NCBI RefSeq assembly: GCF_036962705.1
Contig: NZ_JBALOQ010000017.1
Coordinates: 145,611-209,610, forward strand
From: Ferdinandcohnia sp036962705
GTDB lineage: Bacteria; Bacillota; Bacilli; Bacillales; Bacillaceae_L
Length of the DNA: 64,000 nucleotides
Reading direction: 5' to 3'
This document shows positions 23,443 to 32,637 of the stretch, one piece after another. The notes beneath the pieces are model-generated. The model searched no databases. It was not told where the DNA came from and was given only the letters and a program-made list of their open reading frames with translations. A program made the position numbers and the translations under genes. How positions within the stretch are numbered: the first letter of the stretch is position 1; each line of letters begins with the position of its first letter.

Positions 23443-23634
23443 TTAGTTGAAATATTTGATGCTTAATCCCATGTAAATCAATACCGTTACAACGGTAAAG
23501 CCTGAAAAAAATAACCCTTTATTAAGCTTTGACCAGTTTTTCATCCATCCCCATCGTTTCTTATCTATGTCCAGCCAAAAATAGTCCGCAAAAACAGCTA
23601 ATACAATGATAAAAAATGCAATGAAAGGACTCAT
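23443..23634 (-). CDS. Small two-helix membrane protein, 63 aa
   Basis: GGAGGAG precedes the ATG. Two hydrophobic helices (residues about 3-20 and 43-60) flank a basic, tryptophan-rich loop (KKRWGWMKNWSKLNK). It looks like a genuine short Bacillus membrane protein, but I recognise no family. It lies downstream of and in line with the three-gene membrane cluster that follows to 24978. Confidence 0.6.
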   Translation of the reverse strand: MSPFIAFFIIVLAVFADYFWLDIDKKRWGWMKNWSKLNKGLFFSGFTVVTVLIYMGLSIKYFN

Positions 23635-23671
23635 TTTATCTCCTCCATTTACCTACATATCCGATTAATAT

Positions 23672-24187
23672 TTAGTGAACAATATAGTCAGCGCCTTCTG
23701 TGAAGAAATCCATAATCCAGATGATTCCCATAAATAGGATCCAAATGAGAATTGGAATGGCAAGGCTCATAAATGCTTGACGCCATTTATATCGATTCTT
23801 CTTTTTTCGAAGAATGCGGTCTATTATAAAATACAGGATAGCTGCGCTGAGACTCACCCATTGGAGGATAGAACCGAATAGTAAATGAAAGATTAAGGAC
23901 AGATTTGGCTCCGACTTTTTTATCGTGTTTTTCGCTATAAGTTCTGAGAGGAAGTCGCTTATGATGGATGTTAATGTTCCATAAACGAAGATGACTGGAA
24001 AGCTGTACGTGAGGTAGAATGGCACAGATAATGTAAAACTCCACAAATAGTCATTTAATGAGTTGATTTCACCCCAAAATGAGCTTGAAACAAATAATCC
24101 AAGTAAGATAGCAAATAAGGCGCCAGTAATGGATGCTGCAAGTAATTTTCGAGGTAATAAGTGATTTATCTTTTCGCCCAAATTCAT
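23672..24187 (-). CDS. Hypothetical multi-pass membrane protein, 171 aa
   Basis: Start chosen at 24187, after TGGAGTGGA. Four to five hydrophobic segments; the middle has a short cytoplasmic loop (LIAKNTIKKSEPN) and there is a basic patch RILRKKKNRYKWR. No motif recognised. Only 17 bp separate it from the upstream signal-peptide protein, so they likely form an operon. Confidence 0.6.
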   Translation of the reverse strand: MNLGEKINHLLPRKLLAASITGALFAILLGLFVSSSFWGEINSLNDYLWSFTLSVPFYLTYSFPVIFVYGTLTSIISDFLSELIAKNTIKKSEPNLSLIFHLLFGSILQWVSLSAAILYFIIDRILRKKKNRYKWRQAFMSLAIPILIWILFMGIIWIMDFFTEGADYIVH

Positions 24188-24204
24188 TCCACTCCATCCA
24201 AAAA

Positions 24205-24645
24205 TTACCTTTGTTTTGAGCGTAACACAGTTATCCCAACCAATACAATAACAACAATTCCTATGACCGCCCAAAAATTAAAGCTCATAAATACATTTTT
24301 GATGCTAAAGGGTGCATCGTGCACATAGACTGCTTTTACATAGTGACCATCTTCAGTCTCCACAGCAATGGCCTCGTTGGTCGGAGTACCCTCAATTTTA
24401 AAATAACTTGTGCCAATCTCAAAGAAGTTGGATGCATTTCCATAATAATCCCCGCTTTGCTCATCAGGTTTTGTTTCAACTTGGCCAATTGTGTTTCCTA
24501 GCTGGGTTTGTTTGATTGGTATATCTTCTTTTACCTCATATACTTTCCCATCATGAACGACAAATGCATACGCCCAACTAAGAGCACTGGCAAAGGTTGA
24601 AGTTAGTAATAAAAATAGGATCGTTAGAGTAAGAATTTTTTTCAT
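24205..24645 (-). CDS. Exported, C-terminally membrane-anchored hypothetical protein, 146 aa
   Basis: A signal peptide (residues 1-22, cleavage near ASALS) is followed by an extracytoplasmic domain with FVVHDGKVYEVKED and repeated Tyr/Asp strands, then one helix (residues about 122-139) and a basic tail RSKQR. This is a type I anchored surface protein. Family not recognised. Flanked by other membrane genes of unknown function in the same direction. Confidence 0.65.
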   Translation of the reverse strand: MKKILTLTILFLLLTSTFASALSWAYAFVVHDGKVYEVKEDIPIKQTQLGNTIGQVETKPDEQSGDYYGNASNFFEIGTSYFKIEGTPTNEAIAVETEDGHYVKAVYVHDAPFSIKNVFMSFNFWAVIGIVVIVLVGITVLRSKQR

Positions 24646-24657
24646 ATCATTTCTCCA

Positions 24658-24978
24658 TTAATTCAAAATCCCTAAATAATACAAAACAAAATACATTCCA
24701 AAACAAAGAATTGAACCGACTAAAAATGGGCTGATTTTTAATGTCATCTTTTCGTGCTCTGGTTTGTAGCTCCCGAGCAGCATATCAAATACGGCTACTT
24801 GACCGCCTTTTGAGATGACGTCCCCAGTGGAACTCATTAAAAATGCAATAATGGTGAAGATGCAGGAGCCAAGGAACATGGTGTTGACAAGGTTTGTATC
24901 AAAAACCAGCGATATACCGAAAAGCGCGCTTAGTTCTAAAACTAACACTAAAAAAACAAGGATCATATAGCTTTTCAA
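24658..24978 (-). CDS. Small hypothetical membrane protein, 106 aa
   Basis: I prefer the TTG at 24978, which has GGGAGTGG upstream, over an ATG at 25056 without a site. Three hydrophobic segments are visible (residues about 3-25, 33-47 and 85-103), with SSTGDVISKGGQVAVFD between the last two. No family recognised. It is the first gene of the presumed 24978-23443 membrane cluster. Confidence 0.6.
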   Translation of the reverse strand: MKSYMILVFLVLVLELSALFGISLVFDTNLVNTMFLGSCIFTIIAFLMSSTGDVISKGGQVAVFDMLLGSYKPEHEKMTLKISPFLVGSILCFGMYFVLYYLGILN

Positions 24979-25099
24979 GGAAACCACTCCCTTCTCAATA
25001 CATTTACGCAAAATATTGACAGAAGTTTCAGTTTTTTTATTCTTTTTTCCATCCATTAAAAATAAGTGCTAACCTATAAAAATCAACGCTCTCTGGTAG

Positions 25100-25657
25100 T
25101 TATTCTTTAGTAAATGATGTACCATTCCAAATCCTTTCAGGAGTAATAGGTTGATCTAGTTTTAAAATGTATACGTCAGGATTGCTCAGTGTTACCCATT
25201 GCTCAAATCCAAAGTTTGTATTGTAATGATTTAATAGCAATGACATTAAGCCACCATGTGTAACTAAGATTGTATTTTCGGAATCACTTTTTATCACATC
25301 ATCGACAACTTCAATGATTCGGTTTGCGGCTTCACGGCTAGATTCTCCACCTTCATATGTAAGGTCAAAATCCTCATATGTTGCTCTTAATTTTTCAAAC
25401 CAATCTGGCATATTCTTTGAACTTAATACACGTTCGGCTAGTTGATGCTTCGTTTCAATATCGATATTTAATTCATTTGCGAGTGGCTGAATCGTTTGTA
25501 TAGCCCGTTTGAACGGACTCGAAATGATTCGACCCACTTTCCTGTTTTTAAAAAATGCAACTAAATCAGTAGCTTGTATTTTGCCTTTTTCGGTTAGGGG
25601 CGCTTCTGGTTCCTGTCCCTCTGCTTCGCAATGCCTAATAATATAGATGTTTTTCAT
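25100..25657 (-). CDS. Histidine phosphatase (phosphoglycerate mutase-like), 185 aa
   Basis: The RHG-type motif IIRHCEAEG is at the N-terminus, SSPFKRAIQT supplies the second arginine, and VTHGGLMSLLL the second histidine. ATG at 25657 after GGAGTG. Branch-2-sized bacterial phosphatase with unknown substrate. A paralogue lies at 35408-35965. Confidence 0.85.
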   Translation of the reverse strand: MKNIYIIRHCEAEGQEPEAPLTEKGKIQATDLVAFFKNRKVGRIISSPFKRAIQTIQPLANELNIDIETKHQLAERVLSSKNMPDWFEKLRATYEDFDLTYEGGESSREAANRIIEVVDDVIKSDSENTILVTHGGLMSLLLNHYNTNFGFEQWVTLSNPDVYILKLDQPITPERIWNGTSFTKE

Positions 25658-25672
25658 AAAAATCACTCCATT

Positions 25673-26080
25673 TCAAGAATGAATTGGTTCTTCTACTTCC
25701 CTCACAAGCATCCACTTTTCATCTGTAAGCTGCCAAGTCTCGATTGTAAAAAGTCTTGCTATTACCTTTTCCTCTTTTTCAATTATCAGTTCGTAGAAGA
25801 CAGCTGCATTCTCGAAATCCTTCAAACGAATGACACGATTATTGAATTTCTTCTGTGCTCCTAGTAGTTCCTTCACTGATTCACGCATCCCACAAATCGC
25901 TTCTTTCCTACTAAATAGCATTGGTTTTTCATTAGGTCCATTAAAGAATGTAACAAAATAGGATTCAGCCATTCTTTCTAAAGCAGTGGTGTCCCCTGTC
26001 TCCATTGCTTTGTTCCAACCTATGATAAATTCATCATGCATCCGAGTAAATTCTGCTAGTTGATTTTCCAATTTCAGCAC
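25673..26080 (-). CDS. NTF2-like / DUF4440-type protein, 135 aa
   Basis: The start is set at the GTG at 26080, after GGGGAGAAG. The sequence (helical N-terminus, DTTALERMAESYFVTFF, then beta strands ending EKWMLVREVEEP) follows the NTF2-like cone fold of DUF4440 and nuclear-transport-factor-like proteins. It stands between a histidine phosphatase and a GNAT gene. No catalytic residues assigned. Confidence 0.6.
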   Translation of the reverse strand: MLKLENQLAEFTRMHDEFIIGWNKAMETGDTTALERMAESYFVTFFNGPNEKPMLFSRKEAICGMRESVKELLGAQKKFNNRVIRLKDFENAAVFYELIIEKEEKVIARLFTIETWQLTDEKWMLVREVEEPIHS

Positions 26081-26124
26081 ATTACTTCTCCCCTTTAAGA
26101 AACATTTGTTTGTAATAATTCCAC

Positions 26125-26163
26125 AAAAAAGGCGTGATTCCTTCTTTGGATGGTCACACCTTT
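26125..26163 (-). terminator. Terminator of the GNAT gene at 26168
   Basis: AAAGGCGTGA (26128-26137) pairs with TCACACCTTT (26154-26163) with one mismatch; on the minus strand six Ts follow. Confidence 0.75.
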
Positions 26164-26167
26164 TCAA

Positions 26168-26665
26168 TTATAGAATTTTTGACATATAGTATTCATCGAC
26201 AAATACACCATTGATTAACAGGGAATGTCTTTTTGTACCTTCGATTTCAAATCCCATCTTCTTATATAAAGATAAACCTGCCGCATTTTGAGTTACAACA
26301 GTTAACTCCAAACGGTGGATTTGATGGGATAACGCCCATTTTTCCAGTTCATTAAACAATTGGGTACCCACGCCTTTTCCTCTTGAATCCTTCAAGATTC
26401 CAATAACGATGTATACTGAATGTTTGTTTCTCCTTGCATTGCCGCCAATCGCCATTAAGAAACCGCTCAATTGACCTTCTTCCTCAGCAACAAGAATCGT
26501 CGAGTTCTTATCTGACCCGATTCTATCTATCATTTTTCGTTGCTGGTCGGGATTTGCTTTTCTTTCTCCCGCTTCCCACAGCATATATTCTGAGGTTTCT
26601 TCAACTTGCTGTGTGAGCTTAACAAATTCTTCCGCATCTGCGGGTGTAATCTCTCGAACTAACAA
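26168..26665 (-). CDS. GNAT-family N-acetyltransferase, 165 aa
   Basis: The CoA-binding loop DSRGKGVGTQLFNEL and the closing LSLYKKMGFEIEGTKRHSL with DEYYMSKIL identify a RimI/YjcK-type GNAT protein. TTG start after AGGGGGAG. It follows another GNAT gene by 14 bp. Probable small-molecule or protein acetyltransferase; acceptor unknown. Confidence 0.82.
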   Translation of the reverse strand: MLVREITPADAEEFVKLTQQVEETSEYMLWEAGERKANPDQQRKMIDRIGSDKNSTILVAEEEGQLSGFLMAIGGNARRNKHSVYIVIGILKDSRGKGVGTQLFNELEKWALSHQIHRLELTVVTQNAAGLSLYKKMGFEIEGTKRHSLLINGVFVDEYYMSKIL

Positions 26666-26679
26666 TCTACTTCTCCCCC

Positions 26680-27096
26680 TTAATTTTCTAAATCTTTCTC
26701 CATTATGACATAGGATTTTCCACCTTTTGTAAAGGTAAAGTCGGTTTCCTGCAAACCAAATTTTTTATAAAAATCCACCTTATTCTTTCTTGCATTACAC
26801 CATATTCTCTTCAGGTCACGATTCTCTGCTTCCTTTATGACATAATCTAACAATCTACTTCCGTATCCTCTACCTTGTTCATGTTGAAGTGTCGCAAACT
26901 TACGAAATTGAGCCACTTTATTCGTTATAAAAAGGGAGATAACAGAAATCAGCTTGTCTTCTTCAAAAAGACCAAAATGATTACCCACGTCATCATCTTC
27001 TAATTTTATGTAATCAAAGTCTCTATCTGGCCACATGACTTTATGCCGGACTTCCCAGGCTTTTTCTTTATCAATTTTAGTAATTGTGATTCCCAT
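26680..27096 (-). CDS. GNAT-family N-acetyltransferase, 138 aa
   Basis: ITKIDKEKAWEVRHKVMWPD at the start, EQGRGYGSRLLDYV as the CoA loop, and VDFYKKFGLQETDFTFTKGG near the end are all typical. I place the start at 27096. It lies 7 bp downstream of the GDPD gene and 14 bp upstream of the next GNAT gene, so the three likely share a transcript. Confidence 0.8.
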   Translation of the reverse strand: MGITITKIDKEKAWEVRHKVMWPDRDFDYIKLEDDDVGNHFGLFEEDKLISVISLFITNKVAQFRKFATLQHEQGRGYGSRLLDYVIKEAENRDLKRIWCNARKNKVDFYKKFGLQETDFTFTKGGKSYVIMEKDLEN

Positions 27097-27103
27097 AGTC
27101 CCA

Positions 27104-27943
27104 TCATAATCCCTTCGTATAAAGAATGTAATCTGTAAAATAACCATCCACCTGGAATTCTTTCATCCTTGTTTGTTCTCTTTTTTGGATCTTCTTATCC
27201 GTAAAATAAACATGCACTTTTATCCCGTTGTTGTGTAATTTCTTTACAATTCGGTGTGTGACATCGCTTGATTCTATACCTACTATTGGATAGTTTGACG
27301 ATATAGCCTTATTTAAATCAAATTTTCCTTTTTTAAATAATAGTGTAAGTGGAATATCCGGTGCCAACTTGTTAATCTTTTCTAGACTTTTAGTAGAGAA
27401 GGATTGAAGGATCACTCTTTTGTCATCAAGCAAGTTATATTCTTTTAAGAGTTCAATTAATTTTCCCTCCATGGCTAACTGATTGTTGACAAGTCTCGTT
27501 TCAATATAAAAATTCTCAGTGTCCGAAAAGGAATCAAAAATCTCTCGCAAGCTCGGGATTTCCTCTGATACCTTTTTATGATCGAAAGTCGACACTGTAT
27601 TGAACTTTTTTAGCTCTTCCAGCGTATAATCAGAAACCTCTCCCTTACCGTTAGTCGTGCGATCGATTGTATCATCATGCATGGCCACAAGTTCACCATC
27701 TTTTGTCATCCGCAAATCAATTTCTAAATAATCAATTCCGTCCTTAGATGCAATTTTATAAGCCGTCAATGTATGTTCATTAAACCGATCATTTGCTCCT
27801 CTATGTGCAATGATCAAAGGTTCACCTGCGCTCACAGGTTCTTCTTCTTTCCGTTCTGTAATAGCTAATGCAATGGTTGTAAAACCAAATATTATAAGTA
27901 ATGTAAGAATCACATATCTTTTTATCAAACTATTCATTCCCAT
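27104..27943 (-). CDS. Membrane-anchored glycerophosphodiester phosphodiesterase, 279 aa
   Basis: An N-terminal helix (residues about 8-26) anchors or exports the protein. The GDPD barrel begins IIAHRGANDRFNEHTLTAY (catalytic HRG...E) and continues YLEIDLRMTKDGELVAMHDD with metal ligands E and D and the second His. It releases glycerol-3-phosphate from lipid head groups or teichoic acid turnover. The start may be 27943 or the ATG at 27937. It lies near the phosphate genes but separate from them. Confidence 0.85.
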   Translation of the reverse strand: MGMNSLIKRYVILTLLIIFGFTTIALAITERKEEEPVSAGEPLIIAHRGANDRFNEHTLTAYKIASKDGIDYLEIDLRMTKDGELVAMHDDTIDRTTNGKGEVSDYTLEELKKFNTVSTFDHKKVSEEIPSLREIFDSFSDTENFYIETRLVNNQLAMEGKLIELLKEYNLLDDKRVILQSFSTKSLEKINKLAPDIPLTLLFKKGKFDLNKAISSNYPIVGIESSDVTHRIVKKLHNNGIKVHVYFTDKKIQKREQTRMKEFQVDGYFTDYILYTKGL

Positions 27944-28053
27944 CGCTTCCTAATGATTTCGCCATTTCAGTAAACTAATACTATTTAAACATATGAAAAA
28001 GGTCTATTACCAGCTACTAACAAATACTTAATACATTATTAACATTGAAACAT

Positions 28054-28079
28054 AAAAAATGCTTGATAGCCCAAGCATT
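28054..28079 (-). terminator. Terminator of the pst-phoU transcript
   Basis: AATGCTTG (28058-28065) pairs with CAAGCATT (28072-28079); the minus strand continues into a T-run. It is downstream of the small gene that ends the pst cluster. Confidence 0.8.
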
Positions 28080-28090
28080 TTCTTGCATTA

Positions 28091-28246
28091 CTATTCAGTT
28101 TCTTTATCCATATTTTTCAAGACAAGTGCTCTGTTATTATTAGTTAAAAGAGAATCAACATCAAATGAATCGTTATCGTCTTCTCCTCTAAGTATTTGGT
28201 TAATCTTAATATTAGCTGATTCAGCTTCTGATTTCCTATCTTTCAT
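28091..28246 (-). CDS. Small hydrophilic protein at the end of the pst-phoU operon, 51 aa
   Basis: A strong AAGGAGGTATCGCA precedes the ATG at 28246. The product is acidic and soluble (RGEDDNDSFDVDSLLTNNN in the middle). It starts 19 bp after phoU and is followed by the operon terminator, so it should be expressed under phosphate limitation with the transporter. No family is recognised; a modulator of PhoU or Pst is a speculation from position only. Confidence 0.65.
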   Translation of the reverse strand: MKDRKSEAESANIKINQILRGEDDNDSFDVDSLLTNNNRALVLKNMDKETE

Positions 28247-28265
28247 TGCGATACCTCCTTATTCT

Positions 28266-28925
28266 CTATTGGTTTAAATCATATCTTTTCCCTTTTATTA
28301 AATAAAGGACGCTTTCTGAAATGTTGGTAGAGTGGTCTGCAACCCTTTCAACATTTCTGCAAACGAATAACAATTGTGTAATTTGTGAAATATCATCAGG
28401 CTTTTGGGTCATTAGCTCTAATAATTCCTTAGTCAATCTTCCATACGCCTCATCTACTTCGTCGTCAACCTTGGCAACATTCTTTGCGAGTTCAACATCT
28501 TCCTCTCTATACGCTCTAAGTGAATCTGCCACCATTTTATTTGCTACCTCTGCCATTCGTGGTATATCTTCAATTGGTTTAATCAGTTGTTGGGTTCCAA
28601 TCCGGATGACTGATTTAGCAATATTTACTGCTAAATCCCCTATTCTTTCAAGGTCCGAGGAAATTTTAAGCGCAACAATGACTCTTCTAAGATCAATGGC
28701 TACTGGTGATTGTTGTGCTATTAACAAAATAGCTTTGTCATTAATTTCCTCTTCCATCATATTTAGCTGAATGTCATTTTCAATAATTTTTAAAGCTTTG
28801 TCTACATCCTGATTTTTTAAGGCCTTGATGGCTTGTCCAACTGCTTCTTTTGCCTGACTACCTAATTGTATGATCATTTCTTTTAACTCGTTAAGCTCTG
28901 CTTGAAATGTCGCTCTTACCGGCAT
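28266..28925 (-). CDS. phoU: Phosphate-specific transport system accessory protein PhoU, 219 aa
   Basis: The start at 28925 gives the family opening PVRATFQAELNELKEMIIQL after AGGGGGTGATTGCG. Two three-helix PhoU repeats are visible with the metal-binding pattern E-x-x-x-D in each (DLERIGDLAVNIA and NVERVADHSTNI). PhoU links Pst transport to phosphate signalling and limits uptake. It follows pstB by 19 bp. Full length. Confidence 0.95.
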   Translation of the reverse strand: MPVRATFQAELNELKEMIIQLGSQAKEAVGQAIKALKNQDVDKALKIIENDIQLNMMEEEINDKAILLIAQQSPVAIDLRRVIVALKISSDLERIGDLAVNIAKSVIRIGTQQLIKPIEDIPRMAEVANKMVADSLRAYREEDVELAKNVAKVDDEVDEAYGRLTKELLELMTQKPDDISQITQLLFVCRNVERVADHSTNISESVLYLIKGKRYDLNQ

Positions 28926-28944
28926 CGCAATCACCCCCTATTAT

Positions 28945-29775
28945 TTAGCCAAAACGACCGGTGATATAATCCTCTGTTTCCTTTTTATCCGGGTTTGAAA
29001 ACATTTTGCTTGTATTTGTAAACTCAATGACTTCACCACTCAAGAAAAATGCAGTTTTTTCTGAGATTCTCGCAGCTTGTTGCATATTATGAGTCACAAT
29101 GATTATGCTGTAATTCTTTTTTAATTCTTGTATCAAATCCTCCACTTTTAAAGTAGAGATAGGATCGAGTGCTGAGGTTGGTTCATCCATTAATATGACA
29201 TCAGGTTCAATCGCTAAACATCTCGCTATACAAAGGCGCTGCTGTTGCCCCCCAGACATCCCATAGGCATTTTCTTTCAAACGATCTTTGACTTCATCCC
29301 ATATCGCTGCTCCTCGCAGACTTTTTTCTACAATTTCATCTAGCATTTTCTTATTACGAATCCCATGAATTCGGGGACCATATGCGATATTTTCATAAAT
29401 CGATTTTGGAAAAGGATTCGGTTTCTGAAACACCATTCCCACATTCGTTCTTAAAGCTTCAACTGGATATGATTTGTTAAAAATATTTTTCCCTTTGTAC
29501 AAAATTTCACCAGAAGTACGAACAATGGGTATTAATTCAACCATTCTGTTTAAGGTTTTAAGGTAAGTAGATTTCCCACATCCTGAGGGTCCAATAATGG
29601 CCGTTACTTCATTTTCAGCTATTTGAAGATTAATTTCCTTCAAAGCCTGATCTTCTCCATACCATAAGTTCAAATTCTTTGTATCATATACAATTTTCTT
29701 ATTTGTATCCGTTGACTCGGACTTTTTATTGATTCCTTGTACAAACTTCTGTTTATTTTCAGTTTCAACTGGCAT
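28945..29775 (-). CDS. pstB: Phosphate ABC transporter ATP-binding protein PstB, 276 aa
   Basis: Walker A GPSGCGKSTYLK, signature MSGGQQQRLCIARC, Walker B ILMDEPTSALDPIST and the switch His in IIVTHNMQQAARIS are all intact. VGMVFQKPNPFPKSIYENIA is diagnostic for PstB. There is an N-terminal extension of about 30 polar residues before the nucleotide-binding domain. It energises phosphate import through PstCA. One pstB only, unlike B. subtilis which has two. Confidence 0.97.
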   Translation of the reverse strand: MPVETENKQKFVQGINKKSESTDTNKKIVYDTKNLNLWYGEDQALKEINLQIAENEVTAIIGPSGCGKSTYLKTLNRMVELIPIVRTSGEILYKGKNIFNKSYPVEALRTNVGMVFQKPNPFPKSIYENIAYGPRIHGIRNKKMLDEIVEKSLRGAAIWDEVKDRLKENAYGMSGGQQQRLCIARCLAIEPDVILMDEPTSALDPISTLKVEDLIQELKKNYSIIIVTHNMQQAARISEKTAFFLSGEVIEFTNTSKMFSNPDKKETEDYITGRFG

Positions 29776-29801
29776 TTATTTTTTCCTCCAGTAGGTTACG
29801 G

Positions 29802-30686
29802 TTAATACCTTTTTTGAAATTTATTTCGGATGATAACTGCAATAGAGTTCATAATCAAGAGTATTAGAAGTAGGATTATTATTGTTGCTGCTGCTAAGTT
29901 TGCATATTCCGCCACCAAAGCTGAGTCTAATGTCCAATAATAAATTTGGATTGGTAACACAGTAAACTTGTCAAAAATAGTATCTGGAAATGGAATTAAC
30001 AGCGCAGGAATTCCTATTACAGTCAGTGGAGCTGTTTCACCAACTGCACGTGATGCAGCTAAAATTACACCTGTTAAGATTCCAGGTATGGCAGCAGGTA
30101 GTACAACCTTTTTTATCGTTTGCCATTTTGTTGCTCCCAATCCATAGGACGCCTCCCGTAAAAATTGGGGAACTGCTCGGAGTGCCTCTTGGCTCGCCAC
30201 TACTACAATCGGAAGCACGAGAAGTGACATCGTAAGACCGCCAGCAAGTACAATATTGCCAAGTCCAAACCCTCTTACAAAGACAGTCAACCCAAGAATA
30301 CCAAAAACAATAGAAGGAACACCCGCTAAATTTGCAATATTAGTTTGAATAAAGGTTTGCAACCTACCTTTTGTTGCGTATTCCTCTAGATAAATCGCTG
30401 TACCTATCCCAAGGAACATAGTTACTGGGGCAACGACAACCATCAACCACACTGTTCCTAAAATGGCACCCATAATTCCCGCTCTATCTGGATCTGTAGA
30501 TAATTTACTGGTTATAAAGTCTAAATTAATCCAGCCTAGTCCATCTGAAATCACACGATAAAACAACAAAACTAGAACAACTAGTCCTAATAATGTGGAT
30601 ATAAGGAATATGATTTTCGTAATTCGATTCGTAAGGAGTCGTGAACCCATCTTTTTCTCTACTTGGTTTGCATCCACATATTTCAT
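29802..30686 (-). CDS. pstA: Phosphate ABC transporter permease PstA, 294 aa
   Basis: Six membrane helices and the coupling-loop motif EASYGLGATKWQTIKKVVLP (EAA loop), with GETAPLTVIGIPAL after it, which is diagnostic of PstA. N-terminal residues LLTNRITKIIFL begin the first helix. It pairs with PstC as the inner-membrane channel for phosphate. It is 2 bp downstream of pstC and 26 bp upstream of pstB. Confidence 0.96.
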   Translation of the reverse strand: MKYVDANQVEKKMGSRLLTNRITKIIFLISTLLGLVVLVLLFYRVISDGLGWINLDFITSKLSTDPDRAGIMGAILGTVWLMVVVAPVTMFLGIGTAIYLEEYATKGRLQTFIQTNIANLAGVPSIVFGILGLTVFVRGFGLGNIVLAGGLTMSLLVLPIVVVASQEALRAVPQFLREASYGLGATKWQTIKKVVLPAAIPGILTGVILAASRAVGETAPLTVIGIPALLIPFPDTIFDKFTVLPIQIYYWTLDSALVAEYANLAAATIIILLLILLIMNSIAVIIRNKFQKRY

Positions 30687-30688
30687 GA

Positions 30689-31627
30689 TTAATACCCCTC
30701 CCTAAATCTTTTAGAGATATATTGGGCAATTAGATTCATAATCAACGTAAATACAAATAACGTTATTGCAACAGCATATAAGCTATAGTATAAAGTTGAT
30801 CCTGCTGCTGCCTCCCCGCCTGTTACCTCTACAATATAAGCGGTCATTGTTTGCATGGATTGCGTAACATCAAACGTGAAATTTTTAGAGCTACCGCTAG
30901 CAATTGTGACAATCATTGTTTCACCAATCGCTCTGGAAATACCAAGTACAAAGGATGCGATAATTCCGGAAATCGCAGCCGGGATTACAACACGCCATGT
31001 TACCTCTAGCCTAGTTGCACCCAGTGCCAAAGCTCCCTCTCTCATTGCATTTGGCACAGAGCTCATTGCATCTTCAGAGAGGGACGCAATCATTGGAATA
31101 ATCATGACGCCCATTACAAGACCTGGACTTAGAATATTTGTCGGTTCTAATCCAGGAATAAACGATTGCAATAAAGGAGTAACAAAGGTAAATGCAAAGA
31201 ACCCATACACTATGGTCGGTATTCCTGCTAGTACCTCCAACAGTGGTTTTAATGTTCTTCTTACCTTTTCTGAGGCATATTCACTTAAATAAATCGCTGA
31301 CATAATTCCAATCGGGATCGCTACAAACATCGCAATCGTTGAGGAAATAACAGTACCAGTTAATAATGGTAAAATCCCAAATTTCGCATTAGCGCCCAGT
31401 GGTTTTAATTCGGTCCCTGTAAAGAAATCGAGGAGGGGCACATCTCTAAAAAAATGCACCGCTTCGCTCAAAAGGGTATATAGGATTCCAATTGTCGTAA
31501 GAATGGAGATGATTGCAATAATAAACAAAAACCTTGGCATTAACTTTTCAGTTACATTGTTAAAGCTTACTGCTTTTTGTTTTTCTTGAATGATCTCTCT
31601 TACACTTAATTCCTTTTGATTTCCCAA
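30689..31627 (-). CDS. pstC: Phosphate ABC transporter permease PstC, 312 aa
   Basis: Multi-pass protein with the EAA-loop REGALALGATRLEVTWRVVI and the PstC-type segment SRAIGETMIVTIASGSS. PLLDFFTGTELKPLGANAKF lies in the large external loop typical of PstC. It forms the phosphate channel with PstA and receives phosphate from the PstS lipoprotein, whose gene is 53 bp upstream. Confidence 0.96.
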   Translation of the reverse strand: MGNQKELSVREIIQEKQKAVSFNNVTEKLMPRFLFIIAIISILTTIGILYTLLSEAVHFFRDVPLLDFFTGTELKPLGANAKFGILPLLTGTVISSTIAMFVAIPIGIMSAIYLSEYASEKVRRTLKPLLEVLAGIPTIVYGFFAFTFVTPLLQSFIPGLEPTNILSPGLVMGVMIIPMIASLSEDAMSSVPNAMREGALALGATRLEVTWRVVIPAAISGIIASFVLGISRAIGETMIVTIASGSSKNFTFDVTQSMQTMTAYIVEVTGGEAAAGSTLYYSLYAVAITLFVFTLIMNLIAQYISKRFREGY

Positions 31628-31680
31628 TTCCTTACCTCCCTTTCACCCTTAAATATAAAAAGAATACCCGTTCTAGCCGA

Positions 31681-32637
31681 TTATTGCTGATTTAAGCCTT
31701 CCAAATAATCAACAGATGCTTGAAGCTCCGCTGCTGGTATTGGTGCAAAACCTGTTTCTGCTGCAGCTGTTTCTGCATTCTTCATAGCATAGATAGCAAA
31801 ATCTAGAACCTGTGGCTTCGCTTGGGCATTTCCCTCGTTCAAATAGGTAAATACAGGACGAGTAAATGGGGCATATGCACCGTCTTCTTTAATCGTGTCA
31901 AGAGATGGTTCTACTGGACCATTACCAAAATCAATTTTTATCGCATTTAATTTATCAGTATTGCTTGCGTAGTAACCATATCCAAAAAACGCAATAGCAT
32001 TTCTATCTTTTGTTACCAAGTCCACTAAGGTCGCATAATCCTGCTGTAGATTAATTCCTTCTACAAGATCCTGCTCTTTCATGATGGTTTCCCAAAAGAA
32101 TTCGTATGTACCATGGTTTTCGTTTGGACCATATCTTTTTATCGGTTCGTTAGGGAATCCTTCTCGAACATCTGACCAATTCTTTTTACCTGCACTCGCA
32201 AGGAATATGTCCACGACTTCCTGTTGTGTAAGCTCTGTTGCCCAATCGTTTTCCTTATTTACAACAATCGTTATCCCATCTAGAGCAACCTTTAATTCTT
32301 TCACTTTTATTCCTAGTTCCTCAGCTTTAGTTAGCTCTTCTTCTTTTATTTTTCGGGAGGCATTATTGAAATCTGTTCCGCCACCTTCAACCAGGAACTT
32401 TTTGAAGCCAGCACTTGTCCCAGCTCTACTTACCTCAACCGACACGTTTTCCTGTTCATTAATCATGTAATCTTCGGCAAGCTTTGACATTAACGGAAAA
32501 ACGGTTCCTGACCCATCAATTACGACACTACCTTCTAATCCTGCGCCTGTACCATTATTGTTTCCACCACCACATGCACCTAAAATAAGGAGTGCAATTG
32601 ACATCATGATGATTTTTATTGTTCTACAATATTTCAT
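31681..32637 (-). CDS. pstS: Phosphate-binding lipoprotein PstS, 318 aa
   Basis: The start at 32637 follows AGGGTGG. A signal peptide with lipobox LGACG anchors the protein outside. The mature domain has DGSGTVFPL and SRAGTSAGFKKF, the phosphate-binding loops of PstS, and AFFGYGYY later. It captures phosphate for PstCAB. The upstream region (32638-32756) holds a TATACT-like -10 and one TTAAC element, but I cannot make out a regular PhoP box array. Confidence 0.95.
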   Translation of the reverse strand: MKYCRTIKIIMMSIALLILGACGGGNNNGTGAGLEGSVVIDGSGTVFPLMSKLAEDYMINEQENVSVEVSRAGTSAGFKKFLVEGGGTDFNNASRKIKEEELTKAEELGIKVKELKVALDGITIVVNKENDWATELTQQEVVDIFLASAGKKNWSDVREGFPNEPIKRYGPNENHGTYEFFWETIMKEQDLVEGINLQQDYATLVDLVTKDRNAIAFFGYGYYASNTDKLNAIKIDFGNGPVEPSLDTIKEDGAYAPFTRPVFTYLNEGNAQAKPQVLDFAIYAMKNAETAAAETGFAPIPAAELQASVDYLEGLNQQ

